DNA from: Bog-159 sp963738345
GTDB lineage: Bacteria > Acidobacteriota > Terriglobia > Bryobacterales > Bryobacteraceae
Direction of reading: 5' to 3'
DNA length: 64,000 bases
Assembly: GCA_963738345.1 (NCBI GenBank)
Contig: CAVTWI010000002.1
Span: 434,001-498,000 of the forward strand
Both the position numbers and the translations under genes were made by a program. Under the pieces are notes generated by a model that was not told the DNA's origin, did not search any database, and saw only the letters and a program-made list of their open reading frames with translations. Position 1 is the stretch's first letter; every line of letters starts with the position of its first letter. Positions 8,454 to 18,419 of the stretch are shown piece after piece.

Positions 8454-9443
8454 TTAATGGGAAGTGTACAGGCCCATGCGCTGCTTCACCAGATCCACAG
8501 TGGAGTTGGCGATCGGCGCGACACGCTCCGCACCTTCGCGAAGAACGCCGGGGATGTAAGCGGGATCCGCCATGATCTCGCGATAGCGCTTCTGGAACGG
8601 CTCCAGGTGCGAGATCGTCATTTCGGCCACTTGCTTCTTCAAGTCGCCATAGCGCATGCCGCTGAAAGTGGGCGCGCATCTGGTCGTCGGTCCAGCCCGA
8701 GAAGGCCTGAAAAATGCTCAGCAGGTTGCGACGCCATCGCCCAGGTCTCGAAATCCACCGCGGGGTTCGAATCAGTGGTGGCGCGCATCATGATCTTGCG
8801 GATGCGATCGGGCGGATCGAGCAGGGCCACCGCATGGTTCGCGCCCGCGGCCGATTTGCTCATCTTGGCGGTCGGATCATCCAGCCCCATGATGCGCGCG
8901 CCCACGCCGGGCAGGCTGGTGGCGGGCATGACGAACGTATCGCCATAGAGCGAATTGAAGCGCTGGGCGATGTCGCGCGTGAGTTCCAGGTGCTGCGCCT
9001 GATCCTCGCCCACCGGCACCGCGGCGGCCTGGTAAAGCAGGATATCGGCCGCCATCAGGCAAGGATATTGCAACAGTCCGTCGCCGACGGATTCCTGTTT
9101 GGCGGACTTTGCCTTGTACTGCGTCATGCGCTCCAGCCAGCCGACGGGCGTGACGCAGGTGAGCATCCAGGCCAGTTCGGCGTGCGCCGGCACGGCGGAT
9201 TGCACCATGATGCTGGACTGCTTGGGATCGATGCCGGCGGCCAGGTACAAAGCCGGCGATCTCGATGATTTTGGCGCGCAGCTCGGCGGGTTCCTGGTAA
9301 ACCGTGATGGCGTGCAGGTCGACGATGCAGAAGATGCACTCGTAGTCGGCTTGGATGCGCACCCAGTTCTTCAGCGCGCCCAGATAGTTCCCGATGTGTA
9401 GGTTTCCGGTCGGCTGCATGCCGGAGAAGACTCGTGCTTTCAT
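8454..9443 (-). CDS. trpS: Tryptophan--tRNA ligase, frame broken by about four single-base indels
   Basis: Charges tRNA-Trp. The class I signature appears as GNLHIGN near the start and KMSKS in the middle part, and the C-terminal end reads FQKRYREIMADP then KQRMGLYTSH. The coding sequence is complete only if frames are joined. One extra A sits in the run at 9249-9251 (EIAG to LYLAAG), and three more shifts lie between about 8665 and 8740, one of them in the AAA at 8665-8667. The order and spacing of all parts are normal for TrpS. As trpS is normally the only such gene and is essential, these are more likely sequence errors than decay. Confidence 0.85.
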
Positions 9444-9494
9444 GGTAGGTGAGTTAAAGGAGTAATTTTTATCCTAAGCGATTTCGAGATCAAC

Positions 9495-10682
9495 GTGGAG
9501 AAGCTGGTGTACGGCGGCGACGGGCTGGGCCGTCTGGAAGGCCGCGCGGTGCTGGCGCCGTTCGTGCTGCCGGGCGAGCGCGTGCGCCTGGAGAGCGTCC
9601 GAGAAGCCCGGAATGTTGCGCGCCGAACTGCTGCGAAGTGCTGGATGCCGCGCCGGAGCGGGTGGCGCCGCCGTGCCCGTATTTCGCGCGCTGCGGCGGA
9701 TGCCATTACCAGCATGCGCCTTATGAGATGCAGCTTGCGCTGAAGCGCGCCATTCTGGAAGACCAGTTGCGGCGCATCGGAAAGATCGCGCCGCCCGGCG
9801 AGATCGCGCGTGGTCGCGGGCGAGCCGTGGGGCTATCGCAATCGCGTGCAGTTGCACATCGCCGAAGGGCGCCTGGGATATCTGCGAAGCGCAGTCCCAC
9901 AAACTTTGCGCGATCGAGCAATGCCCGATCGCTTCGCCGGCCATCAATGCGGCGATCGCCACCTTGCGCGAAATGCTGGCCGACTCAGCGCTGGCCCAAG
10001 TTTCTGCGGTCGATCGAACTGTTCACCAACGAAACGGAGATGCAGTTGAATGTTCTGGAGACGGAGCATCCGGTGGCGCAAGAGGTTTTTCGATTGGTGC
10101 GCGGAACGGCTGCCGGGCCTCGTTTCCGGCGCGCTCGAGTATGAGGCGGCCGGATATGGCTGGAGAGTAAGCCACGGCTCATTTTTCCAGGTGAACCGCT
10201 TTTTGATCAGCAACCTCGTCGAGACGGCGCTCGGGGGCGCTGAGGGCGAGCGCGCGCTCGATCTATATGCGGGTGTGGGCTTATTCTCATTGCCTTTGGC
10301 AAAACGCTTCGCCGCGGTAACGGCGGTGGAATCGGGTGCGCGGGCATCCGGCGACTTGCGATTCAATGCGGAGCGCGCCGGTCTGGCGCTGCAAGTGGAA
10401 AAGACGGACGCGGAAGTGTGGTTGGACCAGTTGGAAGTTGCCCCCGATTTCGTGCTGCTGGATCCGCCGCGGGCCGGGATCGGCAAACGCGTGGTGGAGC
10501 GGTTAGCGCAACTGAAACCTGCCCGGTTGGCAATCGTATCGTGCGATCCCGCTACGCTGGCGCGCGATCTGGCCGGGTTGACCGCGGCTGGATATCGGAT
10601 CGAGCGGTTAACGCTGGTGGATCTGTTTCCCCAGACCTATCATCTGGAGACTGTGGCACACCTGGCTTTTGGCCCATCGTGA
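9495..10682 (+). CDS. TrmA/RlmD-family RNA uracil-5 methyltransferase, frame broken by about six indels
   Basis: SAM-dependent m5U methyltransferase of the RumA group. Parts in order: a TRAM-like N-terminus (KLVYGGDGLGRLEG), the iron-sulfur Cys motif CPYFARCGGCHYQ, the SAM site LDLYAGVGLFSLPLA, the catalytic region LLDPPRAG and VSCDPATLARDL with the nucleophilic Cys. Joining needs shifts near 9600, 9633, 9808, 9882, 9986 and 10080; downstream of 10090 the frame is clean to the stop. The start is doubtful. GTG 9495 is the first standard codon, but the frame is open to 9462 and an AAAGGAG at 9456-9462 would better fit initiation at 9471, where the codon is ATC. It is divergent from trpS. Confidence 0.8.
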
Positions 10683-10736
10683 TGCTGGCGGGCGCGGCTC
10701 CCGCACCCTGCCAGCGCGATGCTATCATCCGTTTTC

Positions 10737-12572
10737 ATGCTTAAGATCCGATTTGCTGCAATACTGTGCGTGGCCGGGCTAGGGTGCCTGATCGCCACTT
10801 TCGCCGCCGGGCCGAAGAAATTCTCGTCCTTCGATGGGAAGGCCAACGCGCTGCTGGCGAAGATGACCCTCGATGAAAAAATCGGGCAGATGACCCAGCC
10901 CGATCAGAGCTTCCTGAAAGCCGACACGGATATCGCGAAATACTATCTCGGCTCGGTACTCAGCGGCGGCGATTCCGACCCGAAGGAAGGCAATAGCCTG
11001 GAGGCTTGGACTAACCTGATCGACCGCTACCAGAAGCGCGCGCTGGAGACGCGGCTATCGATTCCATTGCTCTACGGCGTGGATGCGGTACACGGCCACA
11101 ACAATGTTCTGGGCGCGGTTGTCTTCCCGCACAACATCGGGTTAGGTTGCACGCGCAGTCCGGCGCTCATCGCACGGATCGAGCGGATCACCGCCGAAGA
11201 AGTGCGGGCGACCGGCATCAATTGGGGCTTTGCACCCTGCGTTACTGTACCGCGCGACATTCGCTGGGGCCGCACTTATGAGGGTTATTCCGATGAACCC
11301 GAGGGAGTGAAAGATCTGGGCGAGGCGGCGGTTTACGGGCTGCAAAGCAAAGATCTGTCCGATCCGCTGGCGATCCTGGGCTGCGCCAAGCACTACGTGG
11401 GCGACGGCGGAACCACTTACGGTAGCAGCACCATCGGCCCCCACCTGCTCGATCAGGGCGACACACGCATGGACGAGAAGACCTTGCGCGAGATCCACAT
11501 GCAGGGTTACCTCACGACCATCCGCGCGGGCGTCGGCTCCATCATGCCGTCGTACAGCAGTTGGAATGGTTTAAAACTGTCAGGCAACAAGCGCTTGCTC
11601 ACCGAAGTTCTGAAAGACGAACTCGGTTTCGAAGGTTTCCTGATCTCCGATTACGGGGCCATTGACGCGCTGCCTGGCGATTATAAACATAAAATTGCCG
11701 CGTCGATCAATGCCGGCATGGATATGGTGATGGTGCCGGCGCGCTATCAGGAATTCATCGCCAAGTTGAAGGAAGCCGCCGAAGATGGCACCGTGCCAAT
11801 GTCGCGCATCGACGACGCCGTGCGCCGCATTCTGCGCGTGAAGTTCGCCATGGGGCTGATGGATAAGAACCACGGGCAACTGGCGGATCGGAAATTGTGG
11901 AAGCAGTTCGGATCGCCCGAGCACCGGGCGGTGGCGCGCGACGCTGTGCGCCAATCGCTGGTGCTGTTGAAGAACGAGAAAGGCGCGCTGCCGCTGTCGA
12001 AAACGGCGAAGCGCATTCACGTAGGCGGCAAGAGCGCCGACGATTTGGGCAATCAATGCGGTGGCTGGACTATCACCTGGCAAGGAAAGAGCGGCCATGT
12101 GACGCCCGGTGGCACCACCATCTTGGCGGCGATGAAGAAAGCGGTTTCGAAGGACACTACGATTACGTTTTCCGCCGATGGCAAGGGTGCGGAAGGCGCG
12201 GATGTGGGCGTGGTGGTGATCGGCGAAACTCCCTACGCGGAAACCATGGGTGATCGCGCCGACCTGACCTTGGCGCCGGAAGACGTGGCCGCCGTCGAGA
12301 ACATGAAGGCGGCCGGTATTCCGGTGGTGGTGGTGCTACTTTCCGGCCGCCCCATGATCATCGACAAAGTGATCGACAAGGCCGATGCGTTTGTGGCGGC
12401 ATGGCTTCCGGGCACCGAGGGCGATGGCGTAGCGGACGTGTTGTTTGGCGCGTACAAGCCTACCGGTAAGTTGAGCTTCTCGTGGCCGCGCACGATGGCG
12501 CAGGTTACCGTCCATCGCGGCGACGCCAACTACGATCCCCTTTATAAGTACGGTTACGGCCTCACTTACTAG
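10737..12572 (+). CDS. Secreted glycoside hydrolase family 3 (beta-glucosidase type)
   Basis: 611 residues from ATG 10737, chosen because it begins a clean signal peptide (MLKIRFAAILCVAGLGCL); an ATG six codons earlier at 10719 is possible. The GH3 N-terminal barrel shows KMTLDEKIGQM, GVDAVHGHNN, the AKHYVGDGGTTYG segment and the nucleophile region GFLISDYGAI (Asp in SDYG). The second domain follows with VVVIGETPYAE and LPGTEGDGVADVLFG. It ends at YKYGYGLTY without the fibronectin-III tail of larger GH3 enzymes, like plant/bacterial exo-beta-glucosidases. It should release glucose from beta-glucans in the periplasm or outside. It is intact over 1.8 kb, in contrast to the broken genes just upstream. 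Confidence 0.92.
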   Translation: MLKIRFAAILCVAGLGCLIATFAAGPKKFSSFDGKANALLAKMTLDEKIGQMTQPDQSFLKADTDIAKYYLGSVLSGGDSDPKEGNSLEAWTNLIDRYQKRALETRLSIPLLYGVDAVHGHNNVLGAVVFPHNIGLGCTRSPALIARIERITAEEVRATGINWGFAPCVTVPRDIRWGRTYEGYSDEPEGVKDLGEAAVYGLQSKDLSDPLAILGCAKHYVGDGGTTYGSSTIGPHLLDQGDTRMDEKTLREIHMQGYLTTIRAGVGSIMPSYSSWNGLKLSGNKRLLTEVLKDELGFEGFLISDYGAIDALPGDYKHKIAASINAGMDMVMVPARYQEFIAKLKEAAEDGTVPMSRIDDAVRRILRVKFAMGLMDKNHGQLADRKLWKQFGSPEHRAVARDAVRQSLVLLKNEKGALPLSKTAKRIHVGGKSADDLGNQCGGWTITWQGKSGHVTPGGTTILAAMKKAVSKDTTITFSADGKGAEGADVGVVVIGETPYAETMGDRADLTLAPEDVAAVENMKAAGIPVVVVLLSGRPMIIDKVIDKADAFVAAWLPGTEGDGVADVLFGAYKPTGKLSFSWPRTMAQVTVHRGDANYDPLYKYGYGLTY

Positions 12573-13108
12573 GGGTGTGGCCGGGTTTCGGTGGTCCGGC
12601 TCCAATCCCGTATCGCGCCGATTTCGGCTGCGGGAATGTGCAGGAATTCCAGAAACTCCTGATGTTCGGCGGGCGCCGCTTTCTCGAACTCCGCGTGCCA
12701 GCGACGCATGTCGTCCTCGGTCATCCCCGAGGCTTTCATAATCGAAACCCATTTCTCTTTTGTGATCATTTTGTTTTTCCCGATCGAATCGTTTTTCAGC
12801 AACTTCAGAATGGCGCGCTGGTGGGCGCGCCGCACCTCAATCTCGCTATCCAGCGCGATGAGACGCCGCTTCAGGACCGCGGCCGCGTCGCTTTCGCGAC
12901 GGTCGAGTAGCGCGCGGATATCCTCCAAAGTCAGTCCCGCGTGCCGGTAGGAGCGGATCTGCTCCAGCCGCTCGAAATCCCTCTCGCCATAACGCCGGTA
13001 GTTCCCGGCGCTACGGGGGGGCGGCTTCAGCAAACCGATCGATTCGTAATACAGCAGCGTGCCGCGGCTGAGACCGCACCGCGCCGCAAGTTTCGAAACC
13101 GTCCACAT
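12569..13108 (-). CDS. MerR-family transcriptional regulator
   Basis: 179 residues from ATG 13108; the open frame reaches 13225 but the extension is not MerR-like. The winged helix is clear: VSKLAARCGLSRGTLLYYESIGLLKP then NYRRYGERDFERL, and a coiled-coil dimer helix with LTLEDIRALLDRRE. The C-terminal effector region (about 115-179) resembles the TipAS-like end with EEDMRRWH-type spacing (MTEDDMRRWHAEFEK), so it may bind a drug-like or peptide ligand; there are no Cys residues for metal sensing there. It ends 4 bases inside the GH3 stop and is divergent from the DUF169 gene. Confidence 0.88.
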   Translation of the reverse strand: MWTVSKLAARCGLSRGTLLYYESIGLLKPPPRSAGNYRRYGERDFERLEQIRSYRHAGLTLEDIRALLDRRESDAAAVLKRRLIALDSEIEVRRAHQRAILKLLKNDSIGKNKMITKEKWVSIMKASGMTEDDMRRWHAEFEKAAPAEHQEFLEFLHIPAAEIGAIRDWSRTTETRPHP

Positions 13109-13155
13109 GATGTAACGCGCTCCAGATCCCAGTGTGAACCCTACAGCTATAGACA

Positions 13156-13161
13156 GGTCAA
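13156..13161 (-). promoter_or_regulatory. Possible -35 box of a MerR-type promoter
   Basis: The minus strand reads TTGACC here, followed after 19 bases by CACACT. A 19-base spacer is the hallmark of MerR-controlled promoters, and the spacer contains CTATAG between ACC and GGT. The -10 match is poor, so this is only a candidate for autoregulation. Confidence 0.25.
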
Positions 13162-13195
13162 GAAGAAAATGTAAGGCAGCGGATATACTGTTGAG

Positions 13196-13906
13196 ATGGT
13201 CGATTACCGCAGCATTGAAGAACAACTTTCCGAGACTCTGGGTCTAATGCGCCGCCCCGTGGCCGTCGCCTTCCTGAAAGCGCCGCCGGAGGGCGTACAG
13301 AAGTTTGAAGGTGTCATGCCCTCGGGGTGCAGTTTCTGGCGCTTGGCTGCGGAAGGGCGCGCCTTTTATACCGTCCCCGGCGACCACTACAATTGCCCCA
13401 TCGGCAGCTACACCCACAACATCGCACTGCCGCCAGATCGCGCGCCGGAGTTGGAACAGACTTTGTCGTTGATGGGCTCGCTCGGTTACGTGAAGATGGA
13501 AGAAGTGCCCGGCATACCGCGTCTTCCGGAACCGCCGGCCGCGGTGGTTTACGCGCCTTTAGGCGATACGCCGGTTGCGCCGGATGTGGTGGTCTTCGCG
13601 GGCTGTCCGTCGCGCTTGATGCTGCTGGGCGAAGCGGCGTTGCGGGCGGGCGTTTCGGCCAACGCGCCGCTGCTGCCCCGTCCCACGTGTATGGCACTGC
13701 CTGCCGCGCTGGCCAATGGCGTGGTGACCAGTTCGGCCTGCGTCGGCAATCGCGTTTATACGGATTTGGGCGAAGACGAATTGTATGCTGTGGTGCCGGG
13801 CCGAGATTTGGAACGCGTCGTGGAAGAATTGAAAATCATCGCTTCAGCGAACGCGCAGTTGGCCGAGTACCATCGCGGCAAGCGCGCCGCTCTCGCTACT
13901 GCTTAG
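13196..13906 (+). CDS. DUF169 domain-containing protein
   Basis: 236 residues covering essentially the whole DUF169 family. Typical features are the opening Q-LSETLGLMRRPVAVAF segment, the CSFWRLA and HYNCPIGSYTHNI motifs with conserved Cys, and the C-terminal PTCMALPAAL with SACVGNRVYT. The conserved Cys/His pattern suggests a metal or cofactor site. The function is unknown; family members are often near anaerobic or C1 metabolism genes, but nothing here shows that. It is divergent from the MerR gene (87 bases), so it may be the regulator's target. It overlaps the convergent gene by 11 bases. Confidence 0.82.
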   Translation: MVDYRSIEEQLSETLGLMRRPVAVAFLKAPPEGVQKFEGVMPSGCSFWRLAAEGRAFYTVPGDHYNCPIGSYTHNIALPPDRAPELEQTLSLMGSLGYVKMEEVPGIPRLPEPPAAVVYAPLGDTPVAPDVVVFAGCPSRLMLLGEAALRAGVSANAPLLPRPTCMALPAALANGVVTSSACVGNRVYTDLGEDELYAVVPGRDLERVVEELKIIASANAQLAEYHRGKRAALATA

Positions 13907-14477
13907 CGGGTCGCAACGCCAGCCAGGCTGCGGCAGCGGCGAATTTTTCATCCTGCCGCCAAGGCGGTCCGATGGCCTTTCCCATTGCGGCCAAGTGCTG
14001 TTCAAGGTCGCCCGACTGCGCGAATAATTCGCGTTCTTTGGTTTCAACCAGCGGGAATCCACAGGCGCGAACCGCGGACCGCAGCGCCTCGCGGAAGAGT
14101 TCGCCTTCGGCGGTGTGCAATAGTGGATGCGACGCCAGTATCTTTTCAAGCGGCGGGAGCGGCCGGCCCGAGGCCAGCAATAATCCGCAACCGGTAACGC
14201 GGTGGCCCAGCTTCCCTAATTCTTCCGCCATGCCTCGCAAAGCGGCGGTAGCGAGCGCCGCTGCACTGGCGGAGCAGCGTTCGATCACCTGTGCAGCTTC
14301 ATCGAGTTCCAGTCCAACGGCGGCATGATAGGGTTGCGAAGGGCCGGTAGCGCCGCGTTCCCGCATCTCGATGCGGCGGCGCATGATCACCGCGGGTGCG
14401 CCAGACGGCCCGGATATCGCGACCGCCGCTGCCCATCCGGAGTGGGCACGCAGACCGATAGCGGCGGGCGAAGACAT
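13896..14477 (-). CDS. Conserved hypothetical protein
   Basis: 193 residues, Ala-rich, no signal peptide or membrane segment. The N-terminus (AAIGLRAHSGWAAAVAI) reads like the first beta-hairpin of an RNase H-like fold, but no acidic triad can be assigned, so I give no function. A helical middle (about 55-85) and a C-terminal helix pair rich in Glu/Leu follow. It starts 11 bases after the stop of the membrane-anchored gene upstream, so both are probably one transcript. Confidence 0.65.
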   Translation of the reverse strand: MSSPAAIGLRAHSGWAAAVAISGPSGAPAVIMRRRIEMRERGATGPSQPYHAAVGLELDEAAQVIERCSASAAALATAALRGMAEELGKLGHRVTGCGLLLASGRPLPPLEKILASHPLLHTAEGELFREALRSAVRACGFPLVETKERELFAQSGDLEQHLAAMGKAIGPPWRQDEKFAAAAAWLALRPAKQ

Positions 14478-14488
14478 GCGGTCAGGCC

Positions 14489-14962
14489 TTAATTGAACAC
14501 GATTTCGGCGATCACCAACTGCGGCAGCGCCTGGTTCCAGCTATCCGGAATATCATCGAACGGCAGCCGGAAACTCTTGATCTCGCCCGGCGCCAATCCC
14601 CCGATTTTTTGGCTGACGATGGGCACGCGTTCGCGCCGCACCACCTGGCCATAAGGATCGTAGAACACGCAGTTGATCTCGACCGCCCGCAGCGTGCGTC
14701 CGCCGTTATTGCCGATCTTGCCGGTAATTTCAACCACCGCCTGCTTCATGTAGCTTTCGTGCTTCTGCATATCCACGTCCGCCAGTTGCAGGTTGCGCAC
14801 GTAAGCCTTGGCTTCCGGCGTCAGCGGTGCGGGGGGCGGTGGCGGACGATGCGAGGCTCGGTCCAGGTACAGAAAGAAACCCGCGCCCAATATACCCACG
14901 AGCGCGACCACGAGCACCACTACGGGAATGCTCTTTTGCTCTGTTGCTGTTTTGGTGGCCAC
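14489..14962 (-). CDS. Membrane-anchored protein with FxLYD/DUF2393-like domain
   Basis: 157 residues from a GTG start at 14962; the longer frame to 15079 adds an Arg-rich, non-conserved leader and would run into the divergent gene. One transmembrane helix (about 10-30, VVVLVVALVGILGAGFFLYL) is followed by a Pro-rich linker and a beta-rich periplasmic domain with ITGKIGNNGGRTLRAVEI, CVFYDPYG and GLAPGEIKSFRLPF. That pattern is the FxLYD/DUF2393 type, which is predicted to be an extracytoplasmic beta-sandwich. It is divergent from the DUF4139 gene by 70 bases. Confidence 0.7.
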   Translation of the reverse strand: MATKTATEQKSIPVVVLVVALVGILGAGFFLYLDRASHRPPPPPAPLTPEAKAYVRNLQLADVDMQKHESYMKQAVVEITGKIGNNGGRTLRAVEINCVFYDPYGQVVRRERVPIVSQKIGGLAPGEIKSFRLPFDDIPDSWNQALPQLVIAEIVFN

Positions 14963-15032
14963 CGTGTTGATATTACCAAAGATGAAGGGCAGCCTTCTGA
15001 AAGGAAATCCGCGCAGGCGGCATCTACCAATC

Positions 15033-17059
15033 ATGAAAAGACATTTCTGTTTGACCGGCGCACTGGCGTTGAGCGCCATGGCAGCCGATCTGCCGGTTCG
15101 CCAGGTGGTCCTCTATAAGCACGGCGTAGGTTATTTCGAAAGGACGGGCGACTTGGCGCCGGGCGAATCGGCGCGTCTGGATTTCAAAGCCACGGAAATG
15201 GACGATGTGCTGAAGTCGCTGGCTGTCGAAGAAAACGGCGGCGGCAAAATCTCGGGCCTGCGCTATGACTCGAGCGAGCCGTTGTCCCACAAACTGGCGG
15301 ACTTCCCTTTTCAGCTTGGCGCGGCCCAGCCGTTGAGCGCGGTACTCGACCAACTGAAGGGCGCGCAAATTGAGCTGAAGTTTGCCAATGAAACCGCGAC
15401 CGGTGCGGTGGTCGCCGCCCGCCTGGTTCCGGGCGACGACACACGTCCCGAGCGTGAACAAATCACCCTGCTCATGAGCGCCGGCGATCTGCGTAACTTC
15501 GATTTGGGGGCGGCCTCTGGAATTCGATTCACCGATGCCCGGCTGCAGACGCAATTTAAGGACTACCTGGCCGTGCTGACTGAAGCCCGCTCCAAAGGGA
15601 AGCGCACGGTCTATATCGACTCGACCGACACAAAACGGCGCAGCGTGGTGGCCAGTTACATGGTGCCCACGCCAGTTTGGAAATCGAGTTACCGCCTGAT
15701 TTTCGGCACGGACGCGCAACCAACGCTAGAGGGCTGGGCCATTGTGGACAATACTACGGGCGACGACTGGACCAACGTAAACCTGTCGTTGGTATCCGGT
15801 CGGCCCATTTCGTTCATCAGCCGGTTGTACGAGCCGCGTTATGTCGCGCGGCAGACAGCGGAATTACCGGAGGATCAGGCATCGACGCCAGTGGTGTACG
15901 AAGGTGCGTTGGATACGGAAACCAGGGACGCGAACCTCACGTCTCCCGCGCCACCGCCCCCCCACCGCCCGCCGCGACACCCGCAGCCAAGGGGATGCTG
16001 GGTGGCGCTGCCGGGGACGCTCTTCAGCGAGTGGAACAGTTCGCGAAATTGCAGAAAGCTCCCAGGCTCTCCACCATCGCCGCGCCCCCCGCAGGCCGCG
16101 AGTTGGGCGAGCTATTCGAATACCACATCGCCGCGCCGGTTACGGTACGTCGTAACGAATCCGCCATGCTTCCCTTCCTGCAACAGAAAGTGGATACGCG
16201 GAAGCTGCTGATTTATTCCGACCCCTCGTCCGCACATCCCATGGATGCCGCCGAAATCACCAACTCAACAGGCAAGACTCTGGATGGCGGTCCCATTACG
16301 GTCTATGATGCCGGTGCCTACGCCGGTGAAGCGTTGGTCGAAACACTAAAGGCCGGCGACAAACGGCTGATCAGCTACGGTGTGGATCTGGGCACTCGCA
16401 TCGCGACTATGTGGGACAGCAAATCCGAACAAATTCGCGAGATCCACGCGCGGCGCGGCGTCCTGACCACGCGCAACTCCGTGGTTGAGACCCGCACCTA
16501 TACCATTCGCAATGTGGATCCCAAGGCCAAGACGCTAGTCATCGAGCACGCTGCCCGCCCCGAATATACGCTCGTCGATCGCAAACCATCGGAGAAGACC
16601 AGCAACGCGTACCGCTTCGAGGTGAAGTTGGCTGCCGGCGCCACGGAGAAGTTCCCAGTCGTCGAAGAGCACGTTTACGACCGGACCTTCACCATCACCG
16701 ATCTTACGCCGGATGTCTTGTTCGCTTACACCCGCAACAAGAGCTTCAGCGAGCCGGCACGCAAGCAACTGGAACAGATCGCCGGGTTGAAGCAGCAGAT
16801 CGCATCCGCCGGGCGCGAGATTCAATCACTGGAAAGCCAGATCAACGAGGTGGTTCGCGACCAGGACCGCATCCGGCAAAACATCGGCAGCCTGAACCAG
16901 GTAAGCGGACAACAGCAGCAGGTGCAGAGCTACGCGCAACGGCTGGCCGGCCAGGAATCGCAACTCGCATCCCTGCGCGACCGCCGCGCGGAATTGGACA
17001 AAACGCGCACGGCGCGCGAGGCGGAACTGAGTGCCGCCATCGAGAGCATGGTCTTTTAA
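15033..17059 (+). CDS. Secreted DUF4139 domain protein, one frameshift
   Basis: Starts at ATG 15033 with a signal peptide (MKRHFCLTGALALSAMAADL). The N-terminal half has the family start VRQVVLYKHGVGYFER and the strands RSVVASYMVPTPVWKSSYRL and WAIVDNTTGDDW, typical of DUF4139. The frame is lost in a C7 run at 15957-15963; adding one C restores PPPAATPAAKG and leads into LFEYHIAAPVTVRRNESAMLP and the rest of the domain. The end (about 16780-17050) is a coiled coil rich in Gln/Glu/Arg. Total about 675 residues. It is probably a periplasmic or surface protein of unknown role. It ends one base before the convergent TldE stop. Confidence 0.82.
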
Positions 17060-17060
17060 G

Positions 17061-18419
17061 CTAGCGGCCGCCGACGGTCATCTCGCCCACTACCAGCGTC
17101 GGCGCGGCCATGGATCCGCGAAATTCGAGGTCCGATCCGATGGATTCCAGATTCATCAGCATCTGTTGCAGGGTGCCGGCAATGGTGACTTCCGAAACGG
17201 GAAACGCCAGTTCGCCATCGCGGATCCACAGGCCCACAGCGCCGCGGGAATAATCGCCGGTCACGATATTAACTCCAAACCCGATCAGTTCCGTCACATA
17301 AAAACCGTTGCGGATGCCGCCGATTAGTTGCTCGGGCGTGCGCGCGCCGCGCTCGATGTAGAGGTTGCCATTTCCCACGCCCGCGTTGCCCGCGAGGCCG
17401 CGCGAAGCGTTGCCTGTAGTCCGCAAACCCAGTTTGCGCGCGGTGTATGTATTCAGTAAATAGCTTTTCAGTACGCCGTTCTCAATCACCACGGTGCGCC
17501 GCGTGGGCACGCCTTCGTCATCGAATGGCGAAGTGCCGAACAGCCCGGGAATGGTGCCGTCGTCGACCACCGTGAGGTTTTCCGACGCCACGCGCTCGCC
17601 CAGTCTTCCTGCCAGGAACGATTCGTTGCGATATACGGCGCCGCCATGTACGGCGTCGAAAATATTGTCGAGCAGCGAACGCGCGGTGCGCGGCTCAAAC
17701 ACCACCGGCACTTTCTGTGTCTCCATCTTCCGCGCGCCTAACCGCCGCACCGCCCGTTGCGCGGCGATGCGTCCGACGTCTTCCGGTTTCTCCAGCCCGG
17801 TGAACCCACGCGCGGTAGTAAACCAATAATCGCGTTCCATCGACTCGCCCTCGCGCGCCACCGGCACGGTCGAAAGCGAACAGTAGCTGGACCGGTACTG
17901 GCCGGCAAAGCCCCGCGAATTAGCGAACGCGTGCTGGCCCACATGCGTGTCGAACGAAGCGCCCTCGGAATTGGTGATGCGCGGATCGGCGCGCAACGCA
18001 GCGTCTTCGGCGCGACGGGCCATGTCGATTTTCAACTCGGTGGCCAAGCCCTCCACGTCGCCGCAATACATCCCCAGATCGCCCGTGATGGAGCCCAATT
18101 CTTCCGCCTCCGGCAAACCGGCGAACGGATCTTCGGTAGTGATTTCGGCGAGTTCGATGGCGGACCGCACCATGTGCCGGATGCCGTCGCCCGAAAGATC
18201 CGACGTGTAAGCGGATCCCGTATTCCGGCCTCGCAAAATGCGCAGCCCCGCCCCGCGGGACCCGGCTTCCTTCAGCGTTTCCACTTCGCGCAGTCGCACG
18301 CTGGCGGAGAATTCCTCGCCCGCGCTAATGGTGCACTCCGCATCGCTGGCGCCCGCCGCCAAAGCCTGCTGCACGATCCCGGCGGCCATGCCTGCGTAAT
18401 CCGTTACGTCCTGCGGCAT
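17061..18419 (-). CDS. tldE: TldE/PmbA-type metalloprotease subunit
   Basis: 452 residues. The non-catalytic partner of the TldD/TldE peptidase, which matures or clears small unfolded peptides in the cytoplasm. Family motifs include GSRGAGLRILRGRNTGSAYT, ENLTVVDDGTIPGLFGTSPFDDEG, TGNASRG and SRGAVGLWIRDGE. No HExxxH metal motif is present, as expected for the E subunit. The ATG at 18419 overlaps the tldD stop (TGATG arrangement), so translation is coupled and the pair can assemble together. A longer open frame above 18419 is only tldD read out of frame. Confidence 0.9.
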   Translation of the reverse strand: MPQDVTDYAGMAAGIVQQALAAGASDAECTISAGEEFSASVRLREVETLKEAGSRGAGLRILRGRNTGSAYTSDLSGDGIRHMVRSAIELAEITTEDPFAGLPEAEELGSITGDLGMYCGDVEGLATELKIDMARRAEDAALRADPRITNSEGASFDTHVGQHAFANSRGFAGQYRSSYCSLSTVPVAREGESMERDYWFTTARGFTGLEKPEDVGRIAAQRAVRRLGARKMETQKVPVVFEPRTARSLLDNIFDAVHGGAVYRNESFLAGRLGERVASENLTVVDDGTIPGLFGTSPFDDEGVPTRRTVVIENGVLKSYLLNTYTARKLGLRTTGNASRGLAGNAGVGNGNLYIERGARTPEQLIGGIRNGFYVTELIGFGVNIVTGDYSRGAVGLWIRDGELAFPVSEVTIAGTLQQMLMNLESIGSDLEFRGSMAAPTLVVGEMTVGGR

